From the NCBI GenBank assembly GCA_003647385.1, contig QMMT01000086.1, forward strand, positions 1-7,478: a stretch of DNA of 7,478 nt. Direction: 5' to 3'. Positions 1 to 6,916 of the stretch are shown piece by piece. The DNA comes from Deltaproteobacteria bacterium. GTDB lineage: Bacteria > Desulfobacterota > Desulfobacteria > Desulfobacterales > Desulfobacteraceae. Below the pieces are notes generated by a model that had not been told where the DNA came from, searched no databases, and worked only from the letters and a program-made list of their open reading frames with translations. The position numbers and the translations under genes are program-made. Every line of letters begins with the position of its first letter. Within the stretch, counting starts at the first letter, position 1.

Positions 1-1787
1 CCAATGGCATCAACAACAAGGGCAGGTCCTGTGGCAGAATCTCCCCCTGTAAAGATATAGGGGATAGAAGACTGCAGGAGTGCCGGATCATTGTCAATGG
101 TATTCCATCTTGTCAGTTCCAGTTGCGTCATTCTTTGATGAGGATCTTTTTCTTTAAAAGAGGCATCCGGAGATTGACCAATAGCCGAGATCACCATTTC
201 CACATCAAGAAGGGTTTCAGACCCTTCAATGGGTACGGGTCGACGTCTACCACTGGCATCTGGCTCACCCAGTTCCATTTTAAGGTATTCAAGCTGAGTT
301 ACTTTTCCATTATCATCAGCAACGACTTTAGTGGGAGCTGCCAGGAAAACAAATTCAATGCCTTCTTCTTCAGATGCAACAATCTCAACTTCATTGGCAG
401 GCATTTCTTTTCTGGTTCTTCTGTAAACGATGTATACTTTTTCAAGCCCCAGTCTTAAAAGAGTTCTTACACAGTCAATTGCACTGTTTCCGCCCCCGAC
501 TACAGCAGCAGTTTTTCCTAATTTTACTTTTTCACCACTGGAAATCCTCTGGAGAAAATCAATTCCTTTAAAACAGCCGTCAAGATCTTCTCCATCAATT
601 CCTAAAGAATAATCTTCCCAGGCACCAACGCCCAAGAATACGGCATTATACCCCGAGGCCATTAATGATCCGAGCCCGAAATCAACCCCGAACCTGACAT
701 GACAAAACGCTTTGATTCCCAGGTCAAGGATTCCCTGAATTTCCCATTCAAGAACCTTTTTGGGAAGCCTGTACTCTGGTATGCCATATCGGATAATGCC
801 GCCAAGTTTTGGCATGGCTTCAAATATATCCACCTGATGCCCGATTCTCCGAAGGAAGAATGCACAGGAAAGTCCGGCAGGACCGCCACCGATCACGGCT
901 ACTTTTTTACCGGTATCCGGGGCACATTTGATGGGAATCCTGGAACCGGAATTCATTTCAAAATCTGAAGCAAACCGTTTGAGCTGGTTGATGGAAACCG
1001 GTTCATCTTCAAGCCCTCGTCTGCACATATCCTCACAGGGATGAGGGCAGACCCTTCCACAGGCAAGGGGTAAAGGGTTTCTCATACGAATGGTCTGAAC
1101 TGCTTCTTTATATTTGCCTGCCTTGATCTGGTTGATATATCTTGGGATGTTGATTTCAGCAGGGCAGGTCTGGGCGCAGGGTGCCAGAGGGTCATCCATC
1201 TGATTAAATTTCATTAATTGTTCGCTGAGAGTGTTTACCTTTATAATATCTTTTGGGCAGGCCTGCTCACAGGCACCACACCCCACACACTTATCATCAT
1301 CCACCACGGGGTAGCCGTTGGGCCCAAGTTTTAGTGCATCAAACTGGCATGCTCTCACACAATCACCCAGGCCGATACATCCGACACCGCAAACCCGTTT
1401 GCCACCAAAAATAAGTGACATGGCTTTGCACGAGGAAATTCCCATATAGTGGTATTTATCATCGGCACGAAAACCGCCCTCGCACATACTGTAGGATAAG
1501 GGACTTTCAGCAGAGCCTGCATCCACACCCATGATTTTGGCCACGGCTTCCACACCTTCTTTGCCTGATATAACACATACAGATGGCGGAGCCAGACCAT
1601 TTACGACGGCTTCGGCAGCAGAAGAACATCCTGCATATCCGCAGCCACCGCAGTTCGCAGCGGCAAGATTGTCTTCCACCTGTGCAATTCTCGGGTCTTC
1701 ATATACATAAAAGACTTTGGATGAAAGGCTGAGCACAATACCGCACAAAGCACCGATGCCTAACATAAACAATAAAGCTGGGATCAT
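1..1787 (-). CDS. rnfB: RnfB fused to a GltD-like FAD/NAD(P) oxidoreductase (C-terminus off the window)
   Basis: Open frame from ATG at 1787 to the left edge, 595 full codons and no stop, so the end is missing. An AAGGTGA ribosome site precedes it. Residues 3-21 form a membrane anchor. C46, C49, C54 and C71 match the RnfB N-terminal 4Fe-4S domain. C133, C137, C143, C147 and C167, C170, C173, C177 form two ferredoxin-like clusters; in the first, Leu140 sits at a usual Cys and C133 probably substitutes. Residues 200-277 are a GltD-type Fer4_20 domain (C204, C208, C243, C247, C251, C255). Then come an FAD Rossmann motif (VIGGGPAG, 298-305), an NAD(P) Rossmann motif (VVGGGNSAID, 429-438, with YRRTRKEMPA, 455-464) and the closing FAD motif GGDSATGPA (581-589). 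Ordinary RnfB ends after the ferredoxin part, at roughly 200-330 residues. Known role: RnfB takes electrons from ferredoxin at the cytoplasmic face. Inferred: the fused module exchanges them with NAD(P)H. A separate gltD gene is excluded because there is no stop or restart between the parts. Confidence 0.93.
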   Translation of the reverse strand, partial: MIPALLFMLGIGALCGIVLSLSSKVFYVYEDPRIAQVEDNLAAANCGGCGYAGCSSAAEAVVNGLAPPSVCVISGKEGVEAVAKIMGVDAGSAESPLSYSMCEGGFRADDKYHYMGISSCKAMSLIFGGKRVCGVGCIGLGDCVRACQFDALKLGPNGYPVVDDDKCVGCGACEQACPKDIIKVNTLSEQLMKFNQMDDPLAPCAQTCPAEINIPRYINQIKAGKYKEAVQTIRMRNPLPLACGRVCPHPCEDMCRRGLEDEPVSINQLKRFASDFEMNSGSRIPIKCAPDTGKKVAVIGGGPAGLSCAFFLRRIGHQVDIFEAMPKLGGIIRYGIPEYRLPKKVLEWEIQGILDLGIKAFCHVRFGVDFGLGSLMASGYNAVFLGVGAWEDYSLGIDGEDLDGCFKGIDFLQRISSGEKVKLGKTAAVVGGGNSAIDCVRTLLRLGLEKVYIVYRRTRKEMPANEVEIVASEEEGIEFVFLAAPTKVVADDNGKVTQLEYLKMELGEPDASGRRRPVPIEGSETLLDVEMVISAIGQSPDASFKEKDPHQRMTQLELTRWNTIDNDPALLQSSIPYIFTGGDSATGPALVVDAI

Positions 1788-1823
1788 AATTTCACCTTAT
1801 CTTTGTAAATATTCCCTGTTCGT

Positions 1824-2399
1824 TTAAACCATTCCTTTAAATGACATAAATGTCAAAGCTATAATGCCCGCAGTAACAAGGCCGATGGATGTATCCTGCA
1901 AGGGTTTGGGAACTCTGGCAAGATTGATTCTTTCCCTGACACCGGCAAAGAGGACAAGAGCCAGCCCAAAACCCACTGCATAGGCAAAGGAGGATACCGT
2001 TGCTTCAAGAAAGGTATAGTCCTCTTTAATGTTGATCAGGCAGACACCCATAACCGCACAGTTTGTTGTGATAAGCGGCAGGAAAATTCCCAGGCCCGCA
2101 TAAAGGGTAGGAATACTTTTTTTCAGGAACATTTCCACAAATTGGACCAGGGATGCAATGACCAGGATAAAGGAGACCGTACGCAGATATTCAACGTGCA
2201 GCGCCTTTAGGAGGTAAACATCCACAATCCATGTGATGATACCGGCCATAACAAGGACAAAGACAACAGCCATTGCCATGCCTACGGCAGTCTCCATTTT
2301 TTTTGAGGTACCCAGGAACGGACAGTTCCCCAGGAACTGGGCAAGGAGAATGTTGTTAATAAAGATACAGCTTATTGCCAGGACGAATAGATCACCCAT
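1824..2399 (-). CDS. rnfA: RnfA, integral membrane subunit of the Rnf complex
   Basis: A 191-residue, very hydrophobic protein of the RnfA/NqrE family, full length for the family, which has six membrane helices. C26 (in GNCPFLG) and C114 (in TTNCAVMG) are the two conserved cysteines that, with the equivalent pair in RnfE, hold an intramembrane iron-sulfur centre in structures of the Rnf/Nqr family. That centre passes electrons across the membrane between cytoplasmic and periplasmic carriers and is thought to be tied to Na+ or H+ movement. Start ATG at 2399 has AAGGAG at 2408-2413, eight bases upstream. The gap to the rnfE stop is only 15 bases, so the two are almost certainly co-transcribed; rnfB follows after 36 bases. 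Nothing looks broken or unusual. Confidence 0.95.
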   Translation of the reverse strand: MGDLFVLAISCIFINNILLAQFLGNCPFLGTSKKMETAVGMAMAVVFVLVMAGIITWIVDVYLLKALHVEYLRTVSFILVIASLVQFVEMFLKKSIPTLYAGLGIFLPLITTNCAVMGVCLINIKEDYTFLEATVSSFAYAVGFGLALVLFAGVRERINLARVPKPLQDTSIGLVTAGIIALTFMSFKGMV

Positions 2400-2414
2400 G
2401 TTATTATCTCCTTT

Positions 2415-3023
2415 TTATTTTTTACCTATGAGGTTCATCAGGCAGAGCATGAGTCCAAGCCCGACAAAAGCACCGGGTGCTTCAATCATGAATTGGAACG
2501 GCATAAAATTGGCACCCATTTCAAACACAGGAGTTCCACCCCAGATAGTGATGGTGCCGTTGCCTAAAATTTCCCTGACAGCTCCCAGAGCAGCAAGGGA
2601 CAGGGTGAACCCAAGGCCGATACCCAGTCCGTCTGCAACGGACAATACAGGACCATTTTTGCTGGCAAAGGCTTCTGCCCGACCAAGAACAATACAGTTC
2701 ACAACAATCAAAGGGATGAAAATACCCAGTTTCAGGAACAACTCATATGTATAGGCCTGCATTAACAATTCTACAATGGTAACAAAAGTAGCAATGATGA
2801 CGACGTAGCAGGCAATTCTGACTTTTGACGGAATCACATTTCTGAGAAGAGAAATTAAAAGATTGGAGAAAACCAGAACAAAGGTGGTCGCAATTCCCAT
2901 CCCGATTCCGTTTTCAACCGATTTTGTTACAGCAAGAGTCGGGCAAAGCCCCAAGACAAGTCTGAAAGGAGGTATCTCAGCCCAGAGTCCTTTTGTAAAT
3001 TCTTTAGCTATGGATTGTGCCAT
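2415..3023 (-). CDS. rnfE: RnfE, integral membrane subunit of the Rnf complex
   Basis: A 202-residue polytopic membrane protein of the RnfE/NqrD family, paralogous to RnfA and inserted with opposite topology in characterised complexes. C27 (in LGLCPTLAVT) and C110 (in VVNCIVLGRAEAFA) are the conserved cysteines expected to share the intramembrane iron-sulfur centre with RnfA C26 and C114. The segment LGRAEAFASKNG after C110 is typical of the family. C72 is a further cysteine in a hydrophobic segment. The start at 3023 has a TAGGAG ribosome site about nine bases upstream. The gap to rnfG is 28 bases and to rnfA 15 bases. It is a core subunit, so its intactness argues that the operon makes a working complex. 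Confidence 0.95.
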   Translation of the reverse strand: MAQSIAKEFTKGLWAEIPPFRLVLGLCPTLAVTKSVENGIGMGIATTFVLVFSNLLISLLRNVIPSKVRIACYVVIIATFVTIVELLMQAYTYELFLKLGIFIPLIVVNCIVLGRAEAFASKNGPVLSVADGLGIGLGFTLSLAALGAVREILGNGTITIWGGTPVFEMGANFMPFQFMIEAPGAFVGLGLMLCLMNLIGKK

Positions 3024-3051
3024 AATATATTTTCTCCTAAAATATTTAGCC

Positions 3052-3633
3052 TTATTTCATCTGTTTGACAATTTCGGGTTTCAGCTTCTGATAGATCTCT
3101 TTTGCCTGGGCCGCAGCAACGCAAAGCCCTTTTGACGTAACCGTTGCGCCTGACATGGCATCAATATCCCCACTGTCACTTTTTATGGCAAACTTTGTGT
3201 CAAACCCAAGTCCTGAAAATTGAGAGACAAAGGCAAGGTCGTCTTTGGCCCTTGATCCTATCCCTGGAGTTTCAGCATGGGTAGTCACCCTTACATCAAT
3301 AATTTTATCGGTATCCAGATTAATCCCCAGCATAAGTCCAATAGGTCCCCCAAATCCGACCCCTTTTGTCTCAAAGATGATCGCTTTTGAACCGTCGGGA
3401 AGTATACCTGGAAAAACCTGCAATTCAATATCTTCGGCTTTTACAGTAAATCTTTCCGCCAATGGATCATTGGTCGCGTCCGGAAATATATCTTTAATGG
3501 CCGGTGCCTTCTGAAATTTCAGAACCTGATTTTCGATCTGAAGCTCAGTTCCTGATTGGACGGCAGCAAGCAGTCCACCTGAAACAGCTGTCAAAACTGT
3601 TAACACCACAATCATACTAATCATTTCACGCAT
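3052..3633 (-). CDS. rnfG: RnfG, periplasm-facing FMN-binding subunit of the Rnf complex
   Basis: A 193-residue protein with one N-terminal membrane helix (about residues 4-25) and an FMN-binding domain. The flavinylation signal D-x-x-S-G-A-T is present as D158 ... S161-G162-A163-T164, followed by VTS; T164 is the expected site where ApbE attaches FMN by a phosphoester bond. Other family marks are THAETPGIG (118-126) and GVGFGGPIG (91-99), close to the usual G(x)G(Y/F)xGPI. The domain should lie on the outer face of the membrane, where it would pass electrons to or from RnfD and possibly the cytochrome encoded at the start of the operon. Its ATG overlaps the rnfD stop by 8 bases (ATGCGTGA), with the ribosome site AAGGGAG inside rnfD, so translation is probably coupled. 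No ApbE gene is in this window. Confidence 0.94.
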   Translation of the reverse strand: MREMISMIVVLTVLTAVSGGLLAAVQSGTELQIENQVLKFQKAPAIKDIFPDATNDPLAERFTVKAEDIELQVFPGILPDGSKAIIFETKGVGFGGPIGLMLGINLDTDKIIDVRVTTHAETPGIGSRAKDDLAFVSQFSGLGFDTKFAIKSDSGDIDAMSGATVTSKGLCVAAAQAKEIYQKLKPEIVKQMK

Positions 3634-4594
3634 TGTTTACTCCCTTTCCCAGAGCTTTTGGTCTAATGGCGTCAATAAGGGGATTCACAACATTCAATAA
3701 CAGGATTGCCAATATAGTACCATCGGCATAGGCACCGATGTTTCTCATCAAGATGATCATTACCGCAGCAAAAAAACCGTAAATGAGCATGGGAATTTGG
3801 TTTACCGGAGAAGATGAATTCTCCGTGGCAAGGAAAAATGCTCCAATGAGTGTATATCCTGAAAAAAGATGGATCGCAGGCCCTGCATATGTATCTGGAT
3901 TTGCCATGCTAAAGCAAAGGGAAGTTACAATGATACCCGCAATAAAAGACACGGGTATTTCCCAGCGGATATATCCCCTTAAGATCAGGTAGATACCACC
4001 GAGAATCAGGCCAAGTCCAAAGGTAGACCCAATGGCGCCCACCTGTTTACCCATGATAAGATCACCTAAGGGAAACAAACCTGCAACCTCAGAGACTCCC
4101 TGGAATTTGAGGGCTGCTAAAGGTGCAAGAGCGGTAAAATTAAATTCATAGTTGACATAGGCTGCATCAAAATCAAAAAAGACTTTCCAGGAAAGCATTA
4201 AAAAAGCCATTCCCAAAAGGGCTGGGTTGAACGGATTGGCTCCGATACCGCCAAAAATCATTTTCCCGATGATCACTGCTACAAAAGTTCCGGTAATGAC
4301 AAACCACCATGGGGCCGTGGCCGGAAGCATCATGCCGAAAAGAAGACCGATGACTGCAGCATCCAGATCACCGATAGTAATCTTCTTTTTGGATATCACA
4401 TTCATGATAAGTTCCCATATCATGGCACTGGAAAGAGATAGTGCAAGCACACCAACTGCGGGTGCACCGAACTGAATAATGCCGAAAATGACTGCCGGAA
4501 GAGTGGCAAGCATGATATTCAGGTTCATTTGGAAAAGACTGTCTCCATCATGCCAGAAAGGCGCATGGGATACGGTTAATTTGGTATTATTCAT
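3626..4594 (-). CDS. rnfD: RnfD, membrane subunit of the Rnf complex, lacking the usual FMN-bearing Thr
   Basis: A 322-residue polytopic membrane protein of the RnfD/NqrB family, normal length for RnfD. Family marks include GGIGANPFNPALLG (115-128), GGIYLILRGYIRWEIPVSF (199-217) and FSGYTLIGAFFLATE (244-258). In most RnfD proteins FMN is linked to the Thr of an S-G-A-T-P-L-A type motif. Here the aligned segment reads T-A-L-A-P-L-A (154-160), so the acceptor Thr is replaced by A157. The common ATDP near the end is ATEN here. Either FMN is held without a covalent link, or this flavin is absent; the sequence cannot decide. The ATG at 4594 lies 14 bases after the rnfC stop with an ATGGAG ribosome site. 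The stop overlaps the rnfG start by 8 bases. Confidence 0.94.
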   Translation of the reverse strand: MNNTKLTVSHAPFWHDGDSLFQMNLNIMLATLPAVIFGIIQFGAPAVGVLALSLSSAMIWELIMNVISKKKITIGDLDAAVIGLLFGMMLPATAPWWFVITGTFVAVIIGKMIFGGIGANPFNPALLGMAFLMLSWKVFFDFDAAYVNYEFNFTALAPLAALKFQGVSEVAGLFPLGDLIMGKQVGAIGSTFGLGLILGGIYLILRGYIRWEIPVSFIAGIIVTSLCFSMANPDTYAGPAIHLFSGYTLIGAFFLATENSSSPVNQIPMLIYGFFAAVMIILMRNIGAYADGTILAILLLNVVNPLIDAIRPKALGKGVNNA

Positions 4595-4608
4595 TGGCAG
4601 TCTCCATT

Positions 4609-5880
4609 TTAAACATCTGCTCTAAGGTTTAAAAGCTCATGTTTCCCAAGCTTTATATATTGGTATAATGGAATTTTTGCAGTACAGACGTATGCACACA
4701 GACCACATTCAATACATGACTCAAGATCATATTTGTCGGCTGCTTCTTCATATTGGTCAGCCTCAAGGTATCGTACAAGAATATTCACAGGGACGTTTAC
4801 AGGGCAGATTCGGATACAATTGCCGCAATTAATACAAGGATAGTCTGATAATTCCGGGATAATATCTCTGTCCTGAAGTATTACCGTATCCATATCCGGC
4901 CGGACGGGATGGTGAGGGGTATAGGTTGCAACCCCTTTCATGGGACCGCCTATAATGATTCTGTCCTGTTCGTTGATATGGATACTGAATGTTTTGAAAA
5001 TTTTGCTTAGAGGCGTTCCAATAGTGGCCTTGACTCTGTATTGAGCCCCCTGTTTTCCAATAATGGTCATAACCTTCTCAAAGTCTGCAGATTTTGTTTT
5101 GTATGCTCTGGCCAAAGATACAACAGCTTCAGCACTGATAAAACAAACCCCTAAGTCTTCAGGCGTTTGACCTGCTGGCAGCACTATGTTTAAGTGGTCT
5201 TTTAAAACCATGGCCGGCAAATTGGATGGATACGCCATTGAGGTTTTAAATACCTGAATGGTATCAAATCCCCCTTGAATCTTTAAGTTTTCCGGAACCG
5301 TGATACAAAGTTTAGGAACACTTGTTATCCTTTTTAAGATTTGAGCCCCTTCTTTTATTTCATCCAGAAATTTTAAGGTCACGTATTGATGGGTTGTCGA
5401 TAAAAGATCCGTATCCGCACAAGTGATGACAATGGTACTGATTTTAACATCATCATTGGCAAGCATTTTTAACGGCGGCGCCCCGGGCAATGTCCTCAAG
5501 TATTCGTCAGCAGAGGTAATATCATCCTTTAAATCATAGGTTATCGATTCTTTTTGGCTTGCCTGGCCCTGATCATTTTTGATAACAAGATAGGTGGATG
5601 TACTACCAAAATTATCTGAATAGGAATCAATAGTGGTTAGGGTTCCGGTTACAGGAGAAATTGTGTACTCTGTACTGTCATCATACAGACGTAGCTTTTC
5701 TCCTTTTTCAACGGCATCCCCTTGTTTTATTAAAGCCTGTCTTGTACCGTCAACGGTTTCATTCAACAATAAAATAAGGTTGGATGGGATGGGTATTAAC
5801 TTTGGCTCTTTCGGATCCGGTTCCACAAGATCATAACTGAGCCTTGGTTTGGTTAAGGTGAAAAAAGATCGTTTAATCAT
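4609..5880 (-). CDS. rnfC: RnfC-like subunit with degenerate FMN/NADH-binding region
   Basis: A 423-residue soluble protein, about the usual RnfC length. Residues 1-100 form the RnfC N-terminal barrel-sandwich part (SPVTGTLTTID, 75-85). The SLBB-like part follows (KATIGTPLSKI, 284-294; IIIGGPMKG, 308-316). Two C-terminal 4Fe-4S motifs are intact: C349, C352, C355, C359 and C389, C392, C395, C399. The middle is abnormal. Where RnfC normally has the FMN/NADH loop GLGGAGFPTxxK this protein has TLPGAPPLKML (130-140), and where N-(G/A)-A-E-C-E-P is expected it has TCADTDL (153-159). Canonical RnfC oxidises or reduces NAD at that site; this one probably does not, though it can still wire iron-sulfur clusters at the cytoplasmic face. 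The start at 5880 has AAGGAC at 5886-5891. The alignment was made by eye. Confidence 0.92.
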   Translation of the reverse strand: MIKRSFFTLTKPRLSYDLVEPDPKEPKLIPIPSNLILLLNETVDGTRQALIKQGDAVEKGEKLRLYDDSTEYTISPVTGTLTTIDSYSDNFGSTSTYLVIKNDQGQASQKESITYDLKDDITSADEYLRTLPGAPPLKMLANDDVKISTIVITCADTDLLSTTHQYVTLKFLDEIKEGAQILKRITSVPKLCITVPENLKIQGGFDTIQVFKTSMAYPSNLPAMVLKDHLNIVLPAGQTPEDLGVCFISAEAVVSLARAYKTKSADFEKVMTIIGKQGAQYRVKATIGTPLSKIFKTFSIHINEQDRIIIGGPMKGVATYTPHHPVRPDMDTVILQDRDIIPELSDYPCINCGNCIRICPVNVPVNILVRYLEADQYEEAADKYDLESCIECGLCAYVCTAKIPLYQYIKLGKHELLNLRADV

Positions 5881-5953
5881 AATAAGTCCTTGTTTTGTAA
5901 AGGCTTTAGTTCATTCATTGTTAATCATACCAGATATAAAAATCTTTGGTAAA

Positions 5954-6319
5954 TTATAACGAATGACACGAATTACATTCTACCGGACCTGCGCCAAGAT
6001 CTTCATGGCATCCCTGGCACTGAGCATGAAATGCATCGGCTCTCGATGGCAAGTCTTCATCACCCGTATCTTCGTGGCACTCACTGCAGTTGTAGGTTTC
6101 ATCTTCATCAATGTTGTGATGGCAGTCCAGGCAATCTTCGGTATAATCGCCTGCGTGCACTGAATGGGTGAATAAAACTTTACCGCCTTTGCTCTGAAAC
6201 ATCATCCGTACTGGTTCATCAGGTGCTGGGGGGGTAAAAGAGGCATAGCATACAATTCCTGTGATCAAAAATATGACCATAATGAATAAAGCTATTTTTA
6301 GGTCTCGTTGTGATGTCAT
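5954..6319 (-). CDS. Membrane-anchored tetraheme cytochrome c, c3-type
   Basis: A 121-residue protein with an N-terminal hydrophobic signal or anchor (about residues 9-26) and four CxxCH haem sites: C63-H67, C78-H82, C101-H105 and C115-H119. The distal ligands of the cytochrome c3 fold are present in the right order: H52 and H55 (FTHSVH), H68 directly after the first site, and H98 before the third. So bis-His ligation of all four haems is predicted, as in class III cytochromes. The part after residue 26 is strongly acidic, about 20 Asp/Glu against 4 Lys/Arg, unlike the lysine-patched soluble type I c3. It acts outside the cytoplasmic membrane. As the first gene before rnfC (73-base gap) it probably links Rnf to a periplasmic electron pool. 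Cleavage after CYA26 is possible; an uncleaved anchor is equally plausible. Confidence 0.93.
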   Translation of the reverse strand: MTSQRDLKIALFIMVIFLITGIVCYASFTPPAPDEPVRMMFQSKGGKVLFTHSVHAGDYTEDCLDCHHNIDEDETYNCSECHEDTGDEDLPSRADAFHAQCQGCHEDLGAGPVECNSCHSL

Positions 6320-6379
6320 AATACTTCTCTCTTGTCTAAAGGGTTAGAGTCCATGCGACAAACCCACAACTAGGCAGCG

Positions 6380-6408
6380 TATATATTATATTGCAGCTAT
6401 ATTGGCAA
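6380..6408 (-). promoter_or_regulatory. Candidate sigma70-type promoter of the cytochrome-rnf operon
   Basis: On the minus strand, TTGCCA (6408-6403) and TATATA (6385-6380) are separated by 17 bases; a perfect TATAAT also occurs at 6390-6385 but with only a poor -35 (TTTCCT, 6413-6408). Either choice would start transcripts about 55-65 bases before the cytochrome ATG. The -35 box lies in an imperfect inverted repeat TTGC-N10-GCAA (6391-6408), which could be an operator. The region is AT-rich, so chance matches are likely. No intrinsic terminator is visible after the RseC-like gene, so read-through from upstream is also possible. Confidence 0.4.
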
Positions 6409-6423
6409 GGAAAAAAATAATTT

Positions 6424-6885
6424 TTAAGAGATGGAACAACCGGCTGAAATGACCGATGTTTTTTTTCTGACAAGGAAAGGTTTATATTCTTCTTTTTTTG
6501 AAAGTGAGGTGTTTTTTTTTCGGATAATGAAAAAAGAGAGTCCGAAAAATGAAAATCCAAAAGCCATGGAAACAAGAGAGGGGTCCATCTGAAAAGACGG
6601 TGCAAGACTATTGCCGATCACTGCACCGATGAGCAGCAGGATAATAGGAAACACATAGAGAAAAAATGTTAAAAAAAGCATGGGCCTGGTTTCAAGGCCA
6701 ATCACGACGTGATCCCCTTTTTCAACACGGAGTGTATTTTTGACCGTAACGATTATTTCTTTTTGACTGCCCCCGGTCCCGCAGCTTTCTTTGGAGGCGC
6801 AGGCTTCGCAGGCACCGGATCTGGTGGTTTTTACCCAGGCGACAGATGGGTTGGCACTGGTGATAATTCCGTTTTCAGTTATCAT
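6424..6885 (-). CDS. rseC: RseC/MucC-family membrane protein
   Basis: A 153-residue protein with the layout of the RseC family. It has an N-terminal cytoplasmic part with clustered cysteines in GACEACASKESCG (C26, C29, C35), a small beta-rich part with VEKGDHVVIGLETRPML (54-70), two membrane helices (about 70-90 and 103-122) and a basic cytoplasmic tail. In E. coli, RseC works with the rsx genes, which are the rnf homologues, to keep SoxR reduced, and it also touches sigma-E control; in other bacteria its job is unclear. Its position just upstream of an rnf operon agrees with a role in Rnf assembly or redox maintenance, which is inference. The ATG at 6885 lies 31 bases after the stop of the preceding gene; only a weak ribosome site (GTTGAG) is visible. 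Confidence 0.82.
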   Translation of the reverse strand: MITENGIITSANPSVAWVKTTRSGACEACASKESCGTGGSQKEIIVTVKNTLRVEKGDHVVIGLETRPMLFLTFFLYVFPIILLLIGAVIGNSLAPSFQMDPSLVSMAFGFSFFGLSFFIIRKKNTSLSKKEEYKPFLVRKKTSVISAGCSIS

Positions 6886-6916
6886 GACTCAACTTTTTAT
6901 TTTTTAAAATTTGGTA

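Noticed and set aside
123..968. Several open frames within the rnfB region on both strands
   Set aside because: The continuous minus-strand frame from 1787 to the left edge carries all the recognisable motifs; the others are overlaps with no family resemblance.
2233..2754. Plus-strand open frame of 173 codons opposite rnfE and rnfA
   Set aside because: It lies antisense across two clear rnf genes, has a low-complexity Pro/Ile/Arg-rich product typical of a mirror frame, and no ribosome site.
4609..5880. Frameshift or sequencing error as the cause of the odd RnfC middle region
   Set aside because: Segments before, between and after the lost motifs still align with RnfC in the same frame, so the motifs changed by substitution.
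5930..5951. Small hairpin between the cytochrome gene and rnfC
   Set aside because: The stem is short, bulged and AT-rich with no following T-run on the minus strand, so it is not supported as a terminator or attenuator.
6242..6253. Possible lipoprotein box (TGIVC) in the cytochrome signal
   Set aside because: Val precedes the Cys, where Gly, Ala or Ser is expected, so a lipoprotein is unlikely.
6336..6605. Minus-strand 89-codon frame overlapping the end of the RseC-like gene
   Set aside because: It overlaps the RseC tail in another frame, is biased by poly-T/poly-A tracts, and runs through the candidate rnf promoter.
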